A DNA stretch of 64,000 bases. It comes from Streptomyces mirabilis. GTDB taxonomy: Bacteria > Actinomycetota > Actinomycetes > Streptomycetales > Streptomycetaceae. Shown here piece after piece: positions 28,644-37,222 of this stretch (the first letter of the stretch is position 1; each line of letters opens with the position of its first letter). The stretch spans positions 3,658,001 through 3,722,000 of the forward strand of contig NZ_CP074102.1 of assembly GCF_018310535.1 (NCBI RefSeq), read 5' to 3'. The translations under genes and the position numbers were made by a program. Below the pieces are notes generated by a model that worked only from the letters and a program-made list of their open reading frames with translations, made no database searches and was not told the DNA's origin.

Positions 28644-30284
28644 GTGACGGAGGCGGAGGACCGCAAACCGCAGTCGGACGAGGCGAGGAGTGCTTTCGCA
28701 CAGCCGGACGGCGTGGCACCGGCGGTCGAGGACGAATCGGGGACCACGTCGGAGTTCGCGGTCCCCAAGGGGCTCGTGCCGCCCGAGACGGCCGGCACCG
28801 AGTCCGAGGGGTCGGCGTTCAGCACCCCGCGCACCTACAGCGCGAAGCACGCCCCGCCCGCGTTCACACCGGCGACCGGCGTTCCCGTGGTCAGTCTGAC
28901 CAAGGACGTGCCCTGGCAGGACCGGATGCGCACGATGCTGCGCATGCCGGTGGCCGAGCGTCCGGCACCCGAACTGCTGCACAAGGAGGACGAGGCCGGC
29001 CCGGCCGTCCCCCGCGTGCTCGACCTGACGCTGCGCATCGGCGAGTTGCTGCTCGCGGGCGGTGAGGGCGCCGAGGACGTGGAGACGGCGATGTTCGCCG
29101 TCTGCCGCTCGTTCGGCCTGGACCGCTGCGAGCCGAACGTCACCTTCACGCTGCTGTCGATCTCGCACCAGCCGTCCCTGGTGGACGATCCCGTGACGGC
29201 CTCCCGGACCGTACGCCGCCGGGGCACCGACTACACGCGGCTCGCGGCCGTCTACCGGCTCGTCGACGACCTGAGCGACCCGGAGACCACGTTCTCCCTG
29301 GAGGAGGCCTACCGGCGCCTCGCGGAGATGCGGCGCAACCGGCACCCGTATCCCGGCTGGGTGCTGACCGGCTGCAGCGGGCTGCTGGCGGGTGCGGCCT
29401 CGGTGCTCGTGGGCGGTGACGCGATCGTGTTCGTCGCCGCGGCGCTCGGCGCGATGCTGGGCGACCGGCTGGCCTGGCTCTGCGCGGGGCGCGGGCTCCC
29501 GGAGTTCTACCAGTTCACGGTGGCCGCGATGCCGCCGGCCGCGATAGGCGTCGCACTCCAGCTCGCGCACGTCGACGCGAACTCGTCCGCGGTGATCACC
29601 GGTGGACTGTTCGCGCTGCTGCCCGGGCGAGCGCTCGTCGCGGGCGTCCAGGACGGACTGACCGGCTTCTACATCACCGCGTCCGCGCGCCTCCTGGAGG
29701 TCATGTACCTCTTCGTGGGCATCATCGTCGGCGTCCTCATCGTGCTCTATTTCGGCGTGAAGTTCGGCGCCGCGCTCAATCCGGACCAGGCACTCAGCAT
29801 CTCCGAGCGGCCCCTGGTGCAGATCGCCGCCGCCATGCTGCTGTCGCTGACCTTCGCGGTCCTGCTCCAGCAGGAACGATCCACCGTGCTCGCGGTGACC
29901 CTCAACGGAGGCGTCGCCTGGTCGGTGTACGGGGCGATGCACTACCCGGGCGGTATCTCGCCGGTCGCCTCCACGGCCGTCGCGGCGGGCCTGGTGGGCC
30001 TCTTCGGGCAGCTGCTGTCCCGCTACCGGTTCGCGTCCGCGCTGCCCTACACGACCGCCGCGATAGGGCCCCTGCTCCCAGGGTCGGCCACTTACTTCGG
30101 CCTGCTGTCGATCGCCCAGAGCAACGTCGACAAGGGGCTGGTTTCGCTCTCCAAGGCCGCGGCGCTCGCCATGGCCATCGCCATCGGTGTGAACCTGGGG
30201 TCGGAGATCTCGCGGCTGTTCCTGCGAGTGCCCGGGGGCTCCACCGGGGGACGAAGGGCTGCCAAGCGGACGCGGGGGTTCTGA
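28644..30284 (+). CDS. ThrE-type threonine/serine exporter family protein
   Basis: A 546-residue membrane protein. The N-terminal ~130 residues are hydrophilic and probably disordered. A DUF1212 (ThrE) domain follows with LRIGELLLAGGEGAEDVETA, then about ten transmembrane helices (residues ~240-530) covering the DUF1212/DUF3815 halves in one chain. Corynebacterium ThrE exports threonine and serine; the substrate here is inferred from the family. GTG at 28644 has GGGAG 6 nt upstream. A strong terminator follows at 30378. Confidence 0.85.
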   Translation: MTEAEDRKPQSDEARSAFAQPDGVAPAVEDESGTTSEFAVPKGLVPPETAGTESEGSAFSTPRTYSAKHAPPAFTPATGVPVVSLTKDVPWQDRMRTMLRMPVAERPAPELLHKEDEAGPAVPRVLDLTLRIGELLLAGGEGAEDVETAMFAVCRSFGLDRCEPNVTFTLLSISHQPSLVDDPVTASRTVRRRGTDYTRLAAVYRLVDDLSDPETTFSLEEAYRRLAEMRRNRHPYPGWVLTGCSGLLAGAASVLVGGDAIVFVAAALGAMLGDRLAWLCAGRGLPEFYQFTVAAMPPAAIGVALQLAHVDANSSAVITGGLFALLPGRALVAGVQDGLTGFYITASARLLEVMYLFVGIIVGVLIVLYFGVKFGAALNPDQALSISERPLVQIAAAMLLSLTFAVLLQQERSTVLAVTLNGGVAWSVYGAMHYPGGISPVASTAVAAGLVGLFGQLLSRYRFASALPYTTAAIGPLLPGSATYFGLLSIAQSNVDKGLVSLSKAAALAMAIAIGVNLGSEISRLFLRVPGGSTGGRRAAKRTRGF

Positions 30285-30377
30285 GCGCCGGGTGCCCACG
30301 AACTCGGTGTGTCGTGCCGGGTGGCGACTGCGGGTCGTCGGTGGCTCGTCGCGCCCACGCGGCGGAGCCGCACATGT

Positions 30378-30413
30378 CACAGCCCCGCGCCCCCTTCGGG
30401 GCGCGGGGCTGTG
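30378..30413. terminator. Bidirectional terminator, 16-bp stem
   Basis: A perfect 16-bp stem (CACAGCCCCGCGCCCC with its complement) around a CTTC tetraloop, between the convergent exporter and DedA genes. Confidence 0.9.
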
Positions 30414-30415
30414 GC

Positions 30416-31420
30416 TCAGTTCTGGGGGTAACCCTGGTTGTACGGGTTCGGCTGCGCGCCGTACGGCTGCTGCGGGTAGCCCTGCGGGTGCTGCTGGGGC
30501 GGGTAACCCTGACCCTGGTCGTAGTTCGGGTCGTAGTTCTGACCGTAATTCTGGTCGTAGCCCTGGCCCTGGTAGTAACCCTGGTCCTGATTGCCGTACG
30601 GCTGCTGCTGCGGGTAGCCCTGGGCGTACTGGTCCTGCTGGTGCCGGTCCTGCTGGTACGGGTCCTGCTGGTAGGGGTCCTGGCTCTGCTGCGGCTGGTG
30701 CATGCGCAGCGGGCGCGTCGCGTCGTCCATGACGGGGGCCGTGGGCTGCTGCTGGTAGGCGGCCGGGCCCTGCGGGGCCTCCGGCTCCGGCGGGTTCTTC
30801 TTGGCCTTGGAGCGCGCCCGCAGGAACTCGATGGCGATCGGGATCACCGAGACGAGGACGATCAGGATCAGGATCGCCTCGATGTTGTTCTTGACGAAGT
30901 CGATCTTGCCGAGCCAGGAGCCGAGCAGCGTGACGCCGGCGCCCCACAGGACACCACCGATGATGTTGAAGGTGATGAAGGAGCGGTACTTCATGCCGCT
31001 GACGCCCGCGATGATCGGCGTGAAGGTGCGCACGATGGGCACGAAGCGGGCGAGGACCAGGGACTTGGGCCCGTACTTCTCGAAGAACTCGTGGGCCTTG
31101 ACCACGTTCTCCTGCTTGAAGAGGCGGGAGTTCGGGCGGGTGAAGAGCGAGGGACCGACCTTCTTGCCGAACAGGTAACCCGCCTGGTCGCCGAGGACCG
31201 CGGCGACGCAGATCAGGGCGACGGCCGCCCACAACGGGAAGTCGAGCTGGTTCGACGTGATCAGCAGACCGCAGGTGAACAGCAGCGAGTCACCCGGCAG
31301 GAAGAAGCCGATGAGCAGGCCGGACTCGGCGAAGACGACGAGCAGCAGGCCCCAGATGCCGAAGTTGTCCAGGAGCGTATTCGGATCCAGCCAGCTTGGA
31401 CCAAGGGCAAGCGTGTTCAC
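30416..31420 (-). CDS. DedA/SNARE-associated membrane protein with Gln/Tyr-rich tail
   Basis: A 334-residue DedA-family protein. The membrane part (about residues 1-200) holds the conserved FLPGDSLLF and FARFVP-type motif (LARFVPIVRTFTP) with the GVSGMKYRSF segment. DedA proteins are implicated in lipid-carrier recycling and membrane homeostasis. The last ~120 residues are cytosolic low-complexity sequence dominated by Gln, Tyr, Pro and Gly (units such as QDPYQQ, YDQNYGQ and QGYPQQ), not part of the family core. GTG at 31420 has AGGAG 9 nt upstream. Confidence 0.88.
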   Translation of the reverse strand: MNTLALGPSWLDPNTLLDNFGIWGLLLVVFAESGLLIGFFLPGDSLLFTCGLLITSNQLDFPLWAAVALICVAAVLGDQAGYLFGKKVGPSLFTRPNSRLFKQENVVKAHEFFEKYGPKSLVLARFVPIVRTFTPIIAGVSGMKYRSFITFNIIGGVLWGAGVTLLGSWLGKIDFVKNNIEAILILIVLVSVIPIAIEFLRARSKAKKNPPEPEAPQGPAAYQQQPTAPVMDDATRPLRMHQPQQSQDPYQQDPYQQDRHQQDQYAQGYPQQQPYGNQDQGYYQGQGYDQNYGQNYDPNYDQGQGYPPQQHPQGYPQQPYGAQPNPYNQGYPQN

Positions 31421-31586
31421 GGTTCCGGGCTCCTGAAGGGGGGAGGAAGAGTACGGCGGTCCTGGGACGGCAGTACGGCAGCACATCAGTACTGTCGGCC
31501 AAAGCTATCAACGCACAGTGTCCGTGCCAGGTTCCACCAGTGCCCCCAGGATGCACTGTGTGCCCACTGGGACAAAGCTGTGGACC

Positions 31587-31952
31587 ATGGGCATCGATGA
31601 TTACGGAGGCGGCCAGCGACCCCAGTCGGACATCCTGGTCGTGACGACGAACGACGTACCCGGTTACCGCGTCCAACAGGTCATTGGAGAGGTCTTCGGC
31701 CTCACCGTGCGCTCCCGTCACCTGGGGAGCCAGATCGGCGCGGGTCTGAAGTCGATGATCGGCGGCGAGCTCAAGGGGCTCACCAAGACCCTCGTGGAGA
31801 CCCGCAACCAGGCCATGGAACGACTCGTCGAGCAGGCACGCGCGCGGGGCGCCAACGGTGTCCTGATGTTCCGCTTCGACGTGACGGAGGCCGCGGACGT
31901 GGGCACGGAGGTGTGCGCCTACGGCACCGCGGTGGTCCTGGCCAGGGACTAG
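31587..31952 (+). CDS. YbjQ family (PF01906) protein
   Basis: A 121-residue protein of the UPF0145/YbjQ family, often called heavy-metal-binding domain though metal binding is poorly supported. Seen: LVVTTNDVPGYRVQQVIGEV, GLTVRSRHLGSQIGAGLKSM (each a family block), and the C-terminal ANGVLMFRFDVTE. The family forms pentamers in known structures. ATG at 31587 fits the start of homology; no Shine-Dalgarno site is evident. Divergent from the DedA gene and convergent with the TipA-like gene. Confidence 0.88.
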   Translation: MGIDDYGGGQRPQSDILVVTTNDVPGYRVQQVIGEVFGLTVRSRHLGSQIGAGLKSMIGGELKGLTKTLVETRNQAMERLVEQARARGANGVLMFRFDVTEAADVGTEVCAYGTAVVLARD

Positions 31953-31975
31953 GACACGGCGGCAGGAGCAGAATC

Positions 31976-32013
31976 CGGTAAGGGGCACCCGCAGTGGAGA
32001 GTGCCCCTTACCG
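31976..32013. terminator. Bidirectional hairpin between convergent genes
   Basis: A 13-bp perfect stem (CGGTAAGGGGCAC with its complement) with a 12-nt loop, between the YbjQ and TipA-like genes. Confidence 0.82.
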
Positions 32014-32021
32014 TCTTGCCG

Positions 32022-32789
32022 TCAGGCTCCCTGGGAGTGCCGGGCCGCGTTCGCCTTGATCGCGTCCCTGAGGTGCTCGGCGAGACCCGGGCGCATGGAG
32101 TCGTAGTACGCCTTGAAGCGTTCGTCGGACACGTACATCGCGCCGAGGCAGCCATGGAGCTCGTACGAGCAGTCGTAGAACCACTTGACGATGTGCTGCC
32201 GGTGTTCCTCGGCCATGTCCATGGCCCGCTCGCCGGTCGCGGGTTCGCCCGCTTCCATGAGGGCGTCGTAGCGCTCGCTCCAGGAGGCGACCTCGGCCTG
32301 GACGCGCCGCCAGTCGTCCTTGGTGTAGCGGGCGGCGCGGCGCTGTGACTCGGCGTACTCCGCCGTGCCGCCCCACCGCCGTTCGGCCTCTTCCGCGTGC
32401 TCCTCGGGATCCTTGTCCCCGAAGACCTCGAACTTCTCCTCGGGCGTGAGGTTGATGCCCATCGCGCGTGCCTCCATGGCGTGCTCCACGGCCGCGGCCA
32501 TCTTCTGCAGCTTCTCGATCCGGGCGGTCAGCAGCTCGTGCTGGCGGCGCAGGTGCGCGCGCGGGTCCGCCTCCGGGTCGTCGAGCAGGACCGCGACCTC
32601 GTCGAGCGGGAAGCCCAGCTCCCGGTAGAACAGGATCTGTTGCAGCCGGTCGAGGTCGGCATCGCTGTAACGCCGGTGCCCCGCATGGCTGCGCTCGCTC
32701 GGCACGAGCAGGCCGATCTCGTCGTAGTGGTGCAGGGTGCGCACCGTGACCCCGGCGAAACCGGCGACCTGGCCCACTGAGTAGCCCAC
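32022..32789 (-). CDS. TipA-like MerR regulator with TipAS ligand-binding domain
   Basis: A 255-residue regulator. The N-terminal MerR winged helix reads VGYSVGQVAGFAGVTVRTLH, then HYDEIGLL and the RRYSDADLDRLQ wing (1-60). A coiled-coil linker follows (about 75-105), then a C-terminal TipAS domain (about 120-255) like TipA, which captures thiopeptide antibiotics and activates multidrug genes. A Cys pair is present (FYDCSYELHGCLGAMY). GTG at 32789 has GGAG 5 nt upstream. It is divergent from the ClC-type gene, with about 130 bp between starts, and could control it. Confidence 0.86.
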   Translation of the reverse strand: MGYSVGQVAGFAGVTVRTLHHYDEIGLLVPSERSHAGHRRYSDADLDRLQQILFYRELGFPLDEVAVLLDDPEADPRAHLRRQHELLTARIEKLQKMAAAVEHAMEARAMGINLTPEEKFEVFGDKDPEEHAEEAERRWGGTAEYAESQRRAARYTKDDWRRVQAEVASWSERYDALMEAGEPATGERAMDMAEEHRQHIVKWFYDCSYELHGCLGAMYVSDERFKAYYDSMRPGLAEHLRDAIKANAARHSQGA

Positions 32790-32907
32790 TTCCGCTCCTT
32801 CCTCCGTACGCGTCCCACCATCAGCCCTCACGCCACGTGAGGTGCAAGCCGGAATTCCCGGGGTACCGAAGCGCTCCCTTCGGGATGTTGTGCATCTTTT
32901 GCCCGCT

Positions 32908-32913
32908 TAGGGT
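32908..32913 (+). promoter_or_regulatory. Candidate -10 box, leaderless ClC-type gene
   Basis: TAGGGT ends 6 nt before GTG 32920 and supports that start over GTG 32914. No good -35 hexamer is seen at the usual distance, which would suit activation by a MerR-type protein; that link is inference. Confidence 0.35.
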
Positions 32914-32919
32914 GTGGCC

Positions 32920-34185
32920 GTGAGCACCGATGCGTCCACGGCGACCCCCTTACGGCGTCTGCTGCCGTTGATCGTGCCCTCCGTGGTGGTCGGTGTTGCC
33001 GCGGCGCTCGTCCTGCTGGGCGTCAGCCTGCTCGCCGACCGGTTCGAGGACGTCCTGTGGGAGACCCTTCCGGACGCACTGGGCGTGGGCCGCTACTCCG
33101 TGCTGTGGATGGTCGTGATGCTCACGGCGACCGGCGTCGCCGTGGGTCTCGTGGTGTGGAAGGTGCCGGGGCACGCGGGCCCGGATCCGGCGACCACGGG
33201 CCTGGTCGACGCTCCCCTGCCGCCCCGCGTTCTGCCCGGGCTGCTCGTCGCCACCGTCCTGACGCTGGCGGGCGGGGTGAGCCTGGGCCCCGAGAACCCG
33301 ATCACGGCCGTCAACGTGGCCCTCGCCTACTGGCTCGGCACCCGGGTGGTCCCGGGCTCCGCCGTGGGGCTGTGGGTGGGCCTGGCGGTCGCGGGCACGA
33401 TCGGCGCCCTGTTCGGCACGCCGGTGGCCGCCGCCCTGATCTTCTCCGAGGTGCTGGCCGGGCAGCCGGGGGCCGGCGCCCTCTGGGACCGGCTGCTGCC
33501 ACCGCTGCTCGCGGGCGGCACGGGCGCGCTGACCATGGTGCTGCTGGAGCACCCGAGCTTCGACCTCGCGCTGCCCGCCTACGCGGGCCCCCACTGGGGC
33601 GACCTGCTGAGCGCCCTGGTGATCGCCTCGGCGGCCGCGGCGATCGGGATGACCGCGGTGTGCGCCCTCCCGTACGTCCACGGCGCCTTCTCCCGGCTCG
33701 GACACCCCATGGTGGCGATTCCCGTGGGCGGTCTCGTCCTGGGGCTGCTGGGGGCGCTGGGCGGGCCTCTGACGCTCTTCAAGGGCCTGGACGAGGTGAA
33801 GACCCTCGCCGCGAACCCGGAGGGCTGGTCGGCGGGACGGTTCGCGTTGATGTTCGTGGTGAAGCTGGCCGCGCTGCTGGTAGCCACCTCGTGCGGCTTC
33901 CGGGGCGGCCGGATCTTTCCCTCCGTCTTCGCCGGGGTAGCTCTCGGGCTGTGCGCGCACGCGTTGGTACCGCAGGTGGATCCCACGCTCGCCGTGGTGT
34001 GCGCGGTCCTGGGTGTGCTCCTGGCCGTCACCCGGCAGGGCTGGATCAGTCTGTTCACGGCGGCCGTCCTGGCGGCCCAGCCGGCCGTGCTGCCCCTGCT
34101 GGTGCTGGCCTCGGTACCGGCCTGGCTGATCGTCACCGGACGCCCGCAGATGCAGCTGCGTGGCGACGGGACCCCCATCCGGTGA
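32920..34185 (+). CDS. ClC-family chloride channel/transporter
   Basis: A 421-residue polytopic membrane protein with the ClC fold: GGVSLGPENP (about 108-117) aligns with the GREGP filter motif and keeps the gating Glu, and GFRGGRIFPSVF (about 327-338) aligns with the GxFxP motif. In Escherichia coli, ClC exchangers support glutamate-dependent acid resistance by moving Cl- against H+. Here the next gene in the same direction is glutamate decarboxylase, 112 bp away. Whether it is a channel or an exchanger cannot be told from sequence alone. Confidence 0.85.
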   Translation: MSTDASTATPLRRLLPLIVPSVVVGVAAALVLLGVSLLADRFEDVLWETLPDALGVGRYSVLWMVVMLTATGVAVGLVVWKVPGHAGPDPATTGLVDAPLPPRVLPGLLVATVLTLAGGVSLGPENPITAVNVALAYWLGTRVVPGSAVGLWVGLAVAGTIGALFGTPVAAALIFSEVLAGQPGAGALWDRLLPPLLAGGTGALTMVLLEHPSFDLALPAYAGPHWGDLLSALVIASAAAAIGMTAVCALPYVHGAFSRLGHPMVAIPVGGLVLGLLGALGGPLTLFKGLDEVKTLAANPEGWSAGRFALMFVVKLAALLVATSCGFRGGRIFPSVFAGVALGLCAHALVPQVDPTLAVVCAVLGVLLAVTRQGWISLFTAAVLAAQPAVLPLLVLASVPAWLIVTGRPQMQLRGDGTPIR

Positions 34186-34200
34186 ACCGACACGCCCCCC

Positions 34201-34272
34201 GATCCGATGAACCAGTAGGACCCCCGATCCGCTCAACCAGTAGGACCCTCCGCTCAACCAGTAGGGCCCTCC
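34201..34272 (+). repeat. Degenerate ~25-bp tandem repeats before gadB
   Basis: Three successive units share the core AACCAGTAGG(A/G)CCC, preceded by GATCCGMT or GCTC, with periods of about 25 and 26 bp. They fill most of the gap between the ClC-type gene and gadB. A fourth diverged unit overlaps the end of the ClC gene. Confidence 0.75.
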
Positions 34273-34297
34273 GACCGCCGACTCGATAGGAGATCCC

Positions 34298-35704
34298 ATG
34301 CCGCTCCACCAAGGTCCCGAGAAGCCCGACGAGCGACCGGTGTCCGTCAACCCCTTCTTCGGGGAGGCGAATCCGGTCGGGGGCATGACGGAGGCCCCGC
34401 CCAAGCACCGGCTTCCCGACGGCCCGCTGCCGCCCAACACGGCGTATCAGGTCGTCCACGACGACCTGATGCTGGACGGGAACGCGCGGCTGAATCTCGC
34501 CACCTTCGTCACCACCTGGATGGAACCGCAGGCCGGGGTGCTGATGACCGAGTGCCAGGACAAGAACATGATCGACAAGGACGAGTACCCGCGCACCGCC
34601 GAGCTGGAGCGGCGCTGCGTGGCGATCCTCGCGGATCTGTGGAACGCGCCGGATCCGGCGTCCACCGTCGGCTGTTCGACGACCGGATCGAGCGAGGCGT
34701 GCATGCTCGCCGGCATGGCGCTGAAGCGCCGCTGGATGCGGCGGAACGCGGACCGCTACCCCGGAGCACGCCCCAATCTCGTGATGGGGGTGAACGTCCA
34801 GGTGTGCTGGGAGAAGTTCTGCAACTTCTGGGAGGTCGAGGCACGTCAGGTGCCCATGGAGGGCGACCGGTTCCACCTCGACCCCCAGGCGGCGGCCGAG
34901 CTGTGCGACGAGAACACCATCGGGGTCGTCGGCATCCTCGGCTCCACCTTCGACGGGTCGTACGAGCCGATCGCCGAGCTGTGCGCGGCCCTCGACCAGC
35001 TCCAGGAGCGTACGGGCCTGGACATCCCCGTCCATGTCGACGGCGCGTCCGGCGCGATGATCGCCCCCTTCCTCGACCCGGACCTGGTCTGGGACTTCAG
35101 GTTGCCGCGCGTGTCCTCGATCAACACCTCGGGCCACAAGTACGGGCTGGTCTACCCGGGCGTCGGCTGGGCGCTGTGGCGGACCGAGGCCGAGCTGCCC
35201 GAGGAACTCGTCTTCCGGGTCAACTACTTGGGCGGCAACATGCCGACCTTCGCCCTCAACTTCTCCCGCCCGGGCGCGCAGGTCGTGGCGCAGTACTACA
35301 CGTTCCTACGGCTGGGCCGGGAGGGCTTCCGCGCCGTTCAGCAGACGACCAGAGACCTGGCTCGCGGGCTCGCCGAGCGGATCGAGGCGCTGGAGGACTT
35401 CCGACTCCTCACCCGGGGTGACGAGTTGCCCGTCTTCGCCTTCACCACGGCACCCCATGTGACCGCGTACGACGTCTTCGACGTGTCCCGGCGCATGCGG
35501 GAGAGCGGCTGGCTGGTGCCCGCGTACACCTTCCCGGCCAACCGGGAGGACCTGTCCGTCCTGCGTGTGGTGTGCCGCAACGGCTTCTCGGTGGATCTCG
35601 CCGACCTGTTCATCGAGGACCTGAGCCGGTTGGTGCCCCAACTGCGCAATCTGCCGCATCCGCTGACCCAGGACAAGGAGGCGGCGACCGGCTTCCACCA
35701 CTAG
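34298..35704 (+). CDS. gadB: Glutamate decarboxylase
   Basis: A 468-residue PLP enzyme converting glutamate to GABA with consumption of one proton. The PLP lysine is K281 in NTSGHKYGLVYPG; substrate and cofactor regions include TTGSSEACMLAGM (128-140) and HVDGASGAM. AGGAG lies 5 nt before the ATG. Length matches the family and the C-terminus ends GFHH. The TAG stop (35702-35704) is formed at the junction with the inserted IS630 element, so the protein is intact. No GadC-type antiporter gene is visible in the window. Pairing with a ClC gene suggests acid stress function. Confidence 0.95.
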   Translation: MPLHQGPEKPDERPVSVNPFFGEANPVGGMTEAPPKHRLPDGPLPPNTAYQVVHDDLMLDGNARLNLATFVTTWMEPQAGVLMTECQDKNMIDKDEYPRTAELERRCVAILADLWNAPDPASTVGCSTTGSSEACMLAGMALKRRWMRRNADRYPGARPNLVMGVNVQVCWEKFCNFWEVEARQVPMEGDRFHLDPQAAAELCDENTIGVVGILGSTFDGSYEPIAELCAALDQLQERTGLDIPVHVDGASGAMIAPFLDPDLVWDFRLPRVSSINTSGHKYGLVYPGVGWALWRTEAELPEELVFRVNYLGGNMPTFALNFSRPGAQVVAQYYTFLRLGREGFRAVQQTTRDLARGLAERIEALEDFRLLTRGDELPVFAFTTAPHVTAYDVFDVSRRMRESGWLVPAYTFPANREDLSVLRVVCRNGFSVDLADLFIEDLSRLVPQLRNLPHPLTQDKEAATGFHH

Positions 35705-35730
35705 TGCTGCTCCGCGTTAGTTCGTGGAGG
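35704..35730 (+). repeat. Left terminal inverted repeat of the IS630 element
   Basis: 27 bp, perfectly matched in inverted orientation by 37196-37222. It begins GTGCTGCTCCGCG. Confidence 0.95.
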
Positions 35731-35732
35731 TG

Positions 35733-36803
35733 TCATGCGGCTTTGAGTGGCCTGGCGTCGTAGGTCCAGCGGTAGGGCTTGGCGGTGGTGTTGTGCGCGA
35801 TCACGTAGGCGTCCATTTTGTCGATGAGGTCGTCGCGGCTGGGGAAGTCGCCGTGTCGTAGAACCCGGCGGGTCAGGGCTGAGAAGAAGAGTTCGACCTG
35901 GTTGAGCCAGGAGGCGTGCGGCGGGGTCCAGTGCACGTGCCAGCGGGGGTGGTCGGCCAGCCATGCCTTGGTTGTCCGTGCGATGTGGGAGGCGCCGTTG
36001 TCCAGCACGACGTGGATGGCGTGGCACGGGTTGATGGTCCGCTCGAGCATCCGCAGGAAGTCGATGAAGGTCGCTGCGTTGTTGCGGGCGATGGGCTGCG
36101 TGAGGACCTCGCCGGTGCGCACATTGAGCGCGGCGCTGATCGAGACGGTGCCGTGGCGGATGTACTCAAATTCCTGGCGGGACGGCCGGCCGGGTCCGGC
36201 GGGACGGCCGGGGTGCTTGCGGGAGCGGGCGGCGATGGCGGTCTTCTCGTCGATGGACAGCACCACCGCGTCGTTTGGCGGGTTGAGGTAGAGATTGCAG
36301 ATGTCGGCGGCCCGTTCCCAGAACTGGGGATTGTCGCGGCGGGTGAGCCAGCCGCGGACTTTGTGCGGCTTGAGGTCCAGGCCGGCCAGGATCCGGCCGA
36401 CCTGGGACGGGGAGATAGCGGCGGACGTAGTGTCCGCGACCAGGGTGGCGATGGTCCGGTGCGTCCATGTCGACTCCGGGTGGGTCGGTGCACTGGTCGC
36501 GGAAGCCACCACGGCCAGCCGCACCCGGCTGTCGTAAAGGCGGGGCCGCCCTGGGCGTGGAGCGTCTTTGAGTCCCTCCATCCCGGCGGCGGTGAACCTC
36601 CCTCGCCACTTGCGGACCGTGTTCACGCTGACTCCCAGCGTGCGGGCGATCGCCGCGTTGGACGCTCCCGCAGCGGCAGCGAGCACAATCTTCGCCCGCA
36701 GCACCGCCCGCACTTGCCCGCGCGTGGAGCCGGCAAGGCTTGTCAGCCGCGCTCGTAACGCCTCGTCCAGCACCACCGACACTGCCTGCCTGTTCCCGCC
36801 CAT
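35733..36803 (-). CDS. IS630-family transposase
   Basis: A 356-residue single-frame transposase. An N-terminal helix-turn-helix region (LGVSVNTVRKWRGRF, 56-70) recognises the ends. The DDE catalytic triad is D185 (LSIDEKTAI), D268 (VVLDNGASH) and E304 (NQVELFF). The IS630 hallmark HWTPPHASWLNQVE is present (291-304). It is intact with no frameshift, so the element may be active. Its stop codon lies just inside the left inverted repeat. Confidence 0.95.
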   Translation of the reverse strand: MGGNRQAVSVVLDEALRARLTSLAGSTRGQVRAVLRAKIVLAAAAGASNAAIARTLGVSVNTVRKWRGRFTAAGMEGLKDAPRPGRPRLYDSRVRLAVVASATSAPTHPESTWTHRTIATLVADTTSAAISPSQVGRILAGLDLKPHKVRGWLTRRDNPQFWERAADICNLYLNPPNDAVVLSIDEKTAIAARSRKHPGRPAGPGRPSRQEFEYIRHGTVSISAALNVRTGEVLTQPIARNNAATFIDFLRMLERTINPCHAIHVVLDNGASHIARTTKAWLADHPRWHVHWTPPHASWLNQVELFFSALTRRVLRHGDFPSRDDLIDKMDAYVIAHNTTAKPYRWTYDARPLKAA

Positions 36804-36843
36804 GACTGGTGATCATGGCGCAGCGCGATCGTTGCCGGGCAGG

Positions 36844-37209
36844 ATGGGGACCGTGCCGAAGAACCCGCCCGAGTCCATGCAGCACCACCTCCGCGTCCGC
36901 CTGCGCGACCGCGCGCGGGAACGCTGGCCCCAACTCTCGGGCATCCAGGTCCGTTTTCGGACCGGATTCGCCTACGTGGCAGGCGAAATGCCGGGCATAG
37001 AGGAACCGCTGCCACTGTGCCGTCTGCGCTTCACCGGCGTCCTGCACACCTGGGGCTTTGCCATCTACCTCGCCAGCAGCAGCAAATACCAAGACAACTT
37101 CCTTCCTACCGGCCTGCCATTCGGCTCACCCGAAGAAGCGCTCGACTGTGCATGCGGTCTCTACCTCAACGACCCCACCGCCTGGACCACACCACCCTCC
37201 ACGAACTAA
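36844..37209 (+). CDS. IS630 passenger protein of unknown function
   Basis: A 121-residue protein read divergently from the transposase inside the IS element. It begins MGTVPKNPPESMQHHLRVRL and contains an RFRTGFAYVAGEMPG strand region and a SPEEALDCACGLYLND segment. A GGATGGGG sequence precedes a second possible start, GTG at 36853. No family is recognised. Its stop codon lies within the right inverted repeat. Two convergent ends packed into the inverted repeats suggest the gene is a stable part of the element. Confidence 0.65.
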   Translation: MGTVPKNPPESMQHHLRVRLRDRARERWPQLSGIQVRFRTGFAYVAGEMPGIEEPLPLCRLRFTGVLHTWGFAIYLASSSKYQDNFLPTGLPFGSPEEALDCACGLYLNDPTAWTTPPSTN

Positions 37210-37222
37210 CGCGGAGCAGCAC
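37196..37222 (-). repeat. Right terminal inverted repeat of the IS630 element
   Basis: 27 bp, exact reverse complement of 35704-35730, followed by TA and the original sequence GGACCTG downstream of gadB. Confidence 0.95.

Noticed and set aside
28245..31232. A very long open frame on the minus strand across ppa, the exporter and DedA genes
   Set aside because: Three well-identified genes occupy other frames here; the long frame is a by-product of GC-rich codon bias and encodes Arg/Gly/Pro-rich nonsense.
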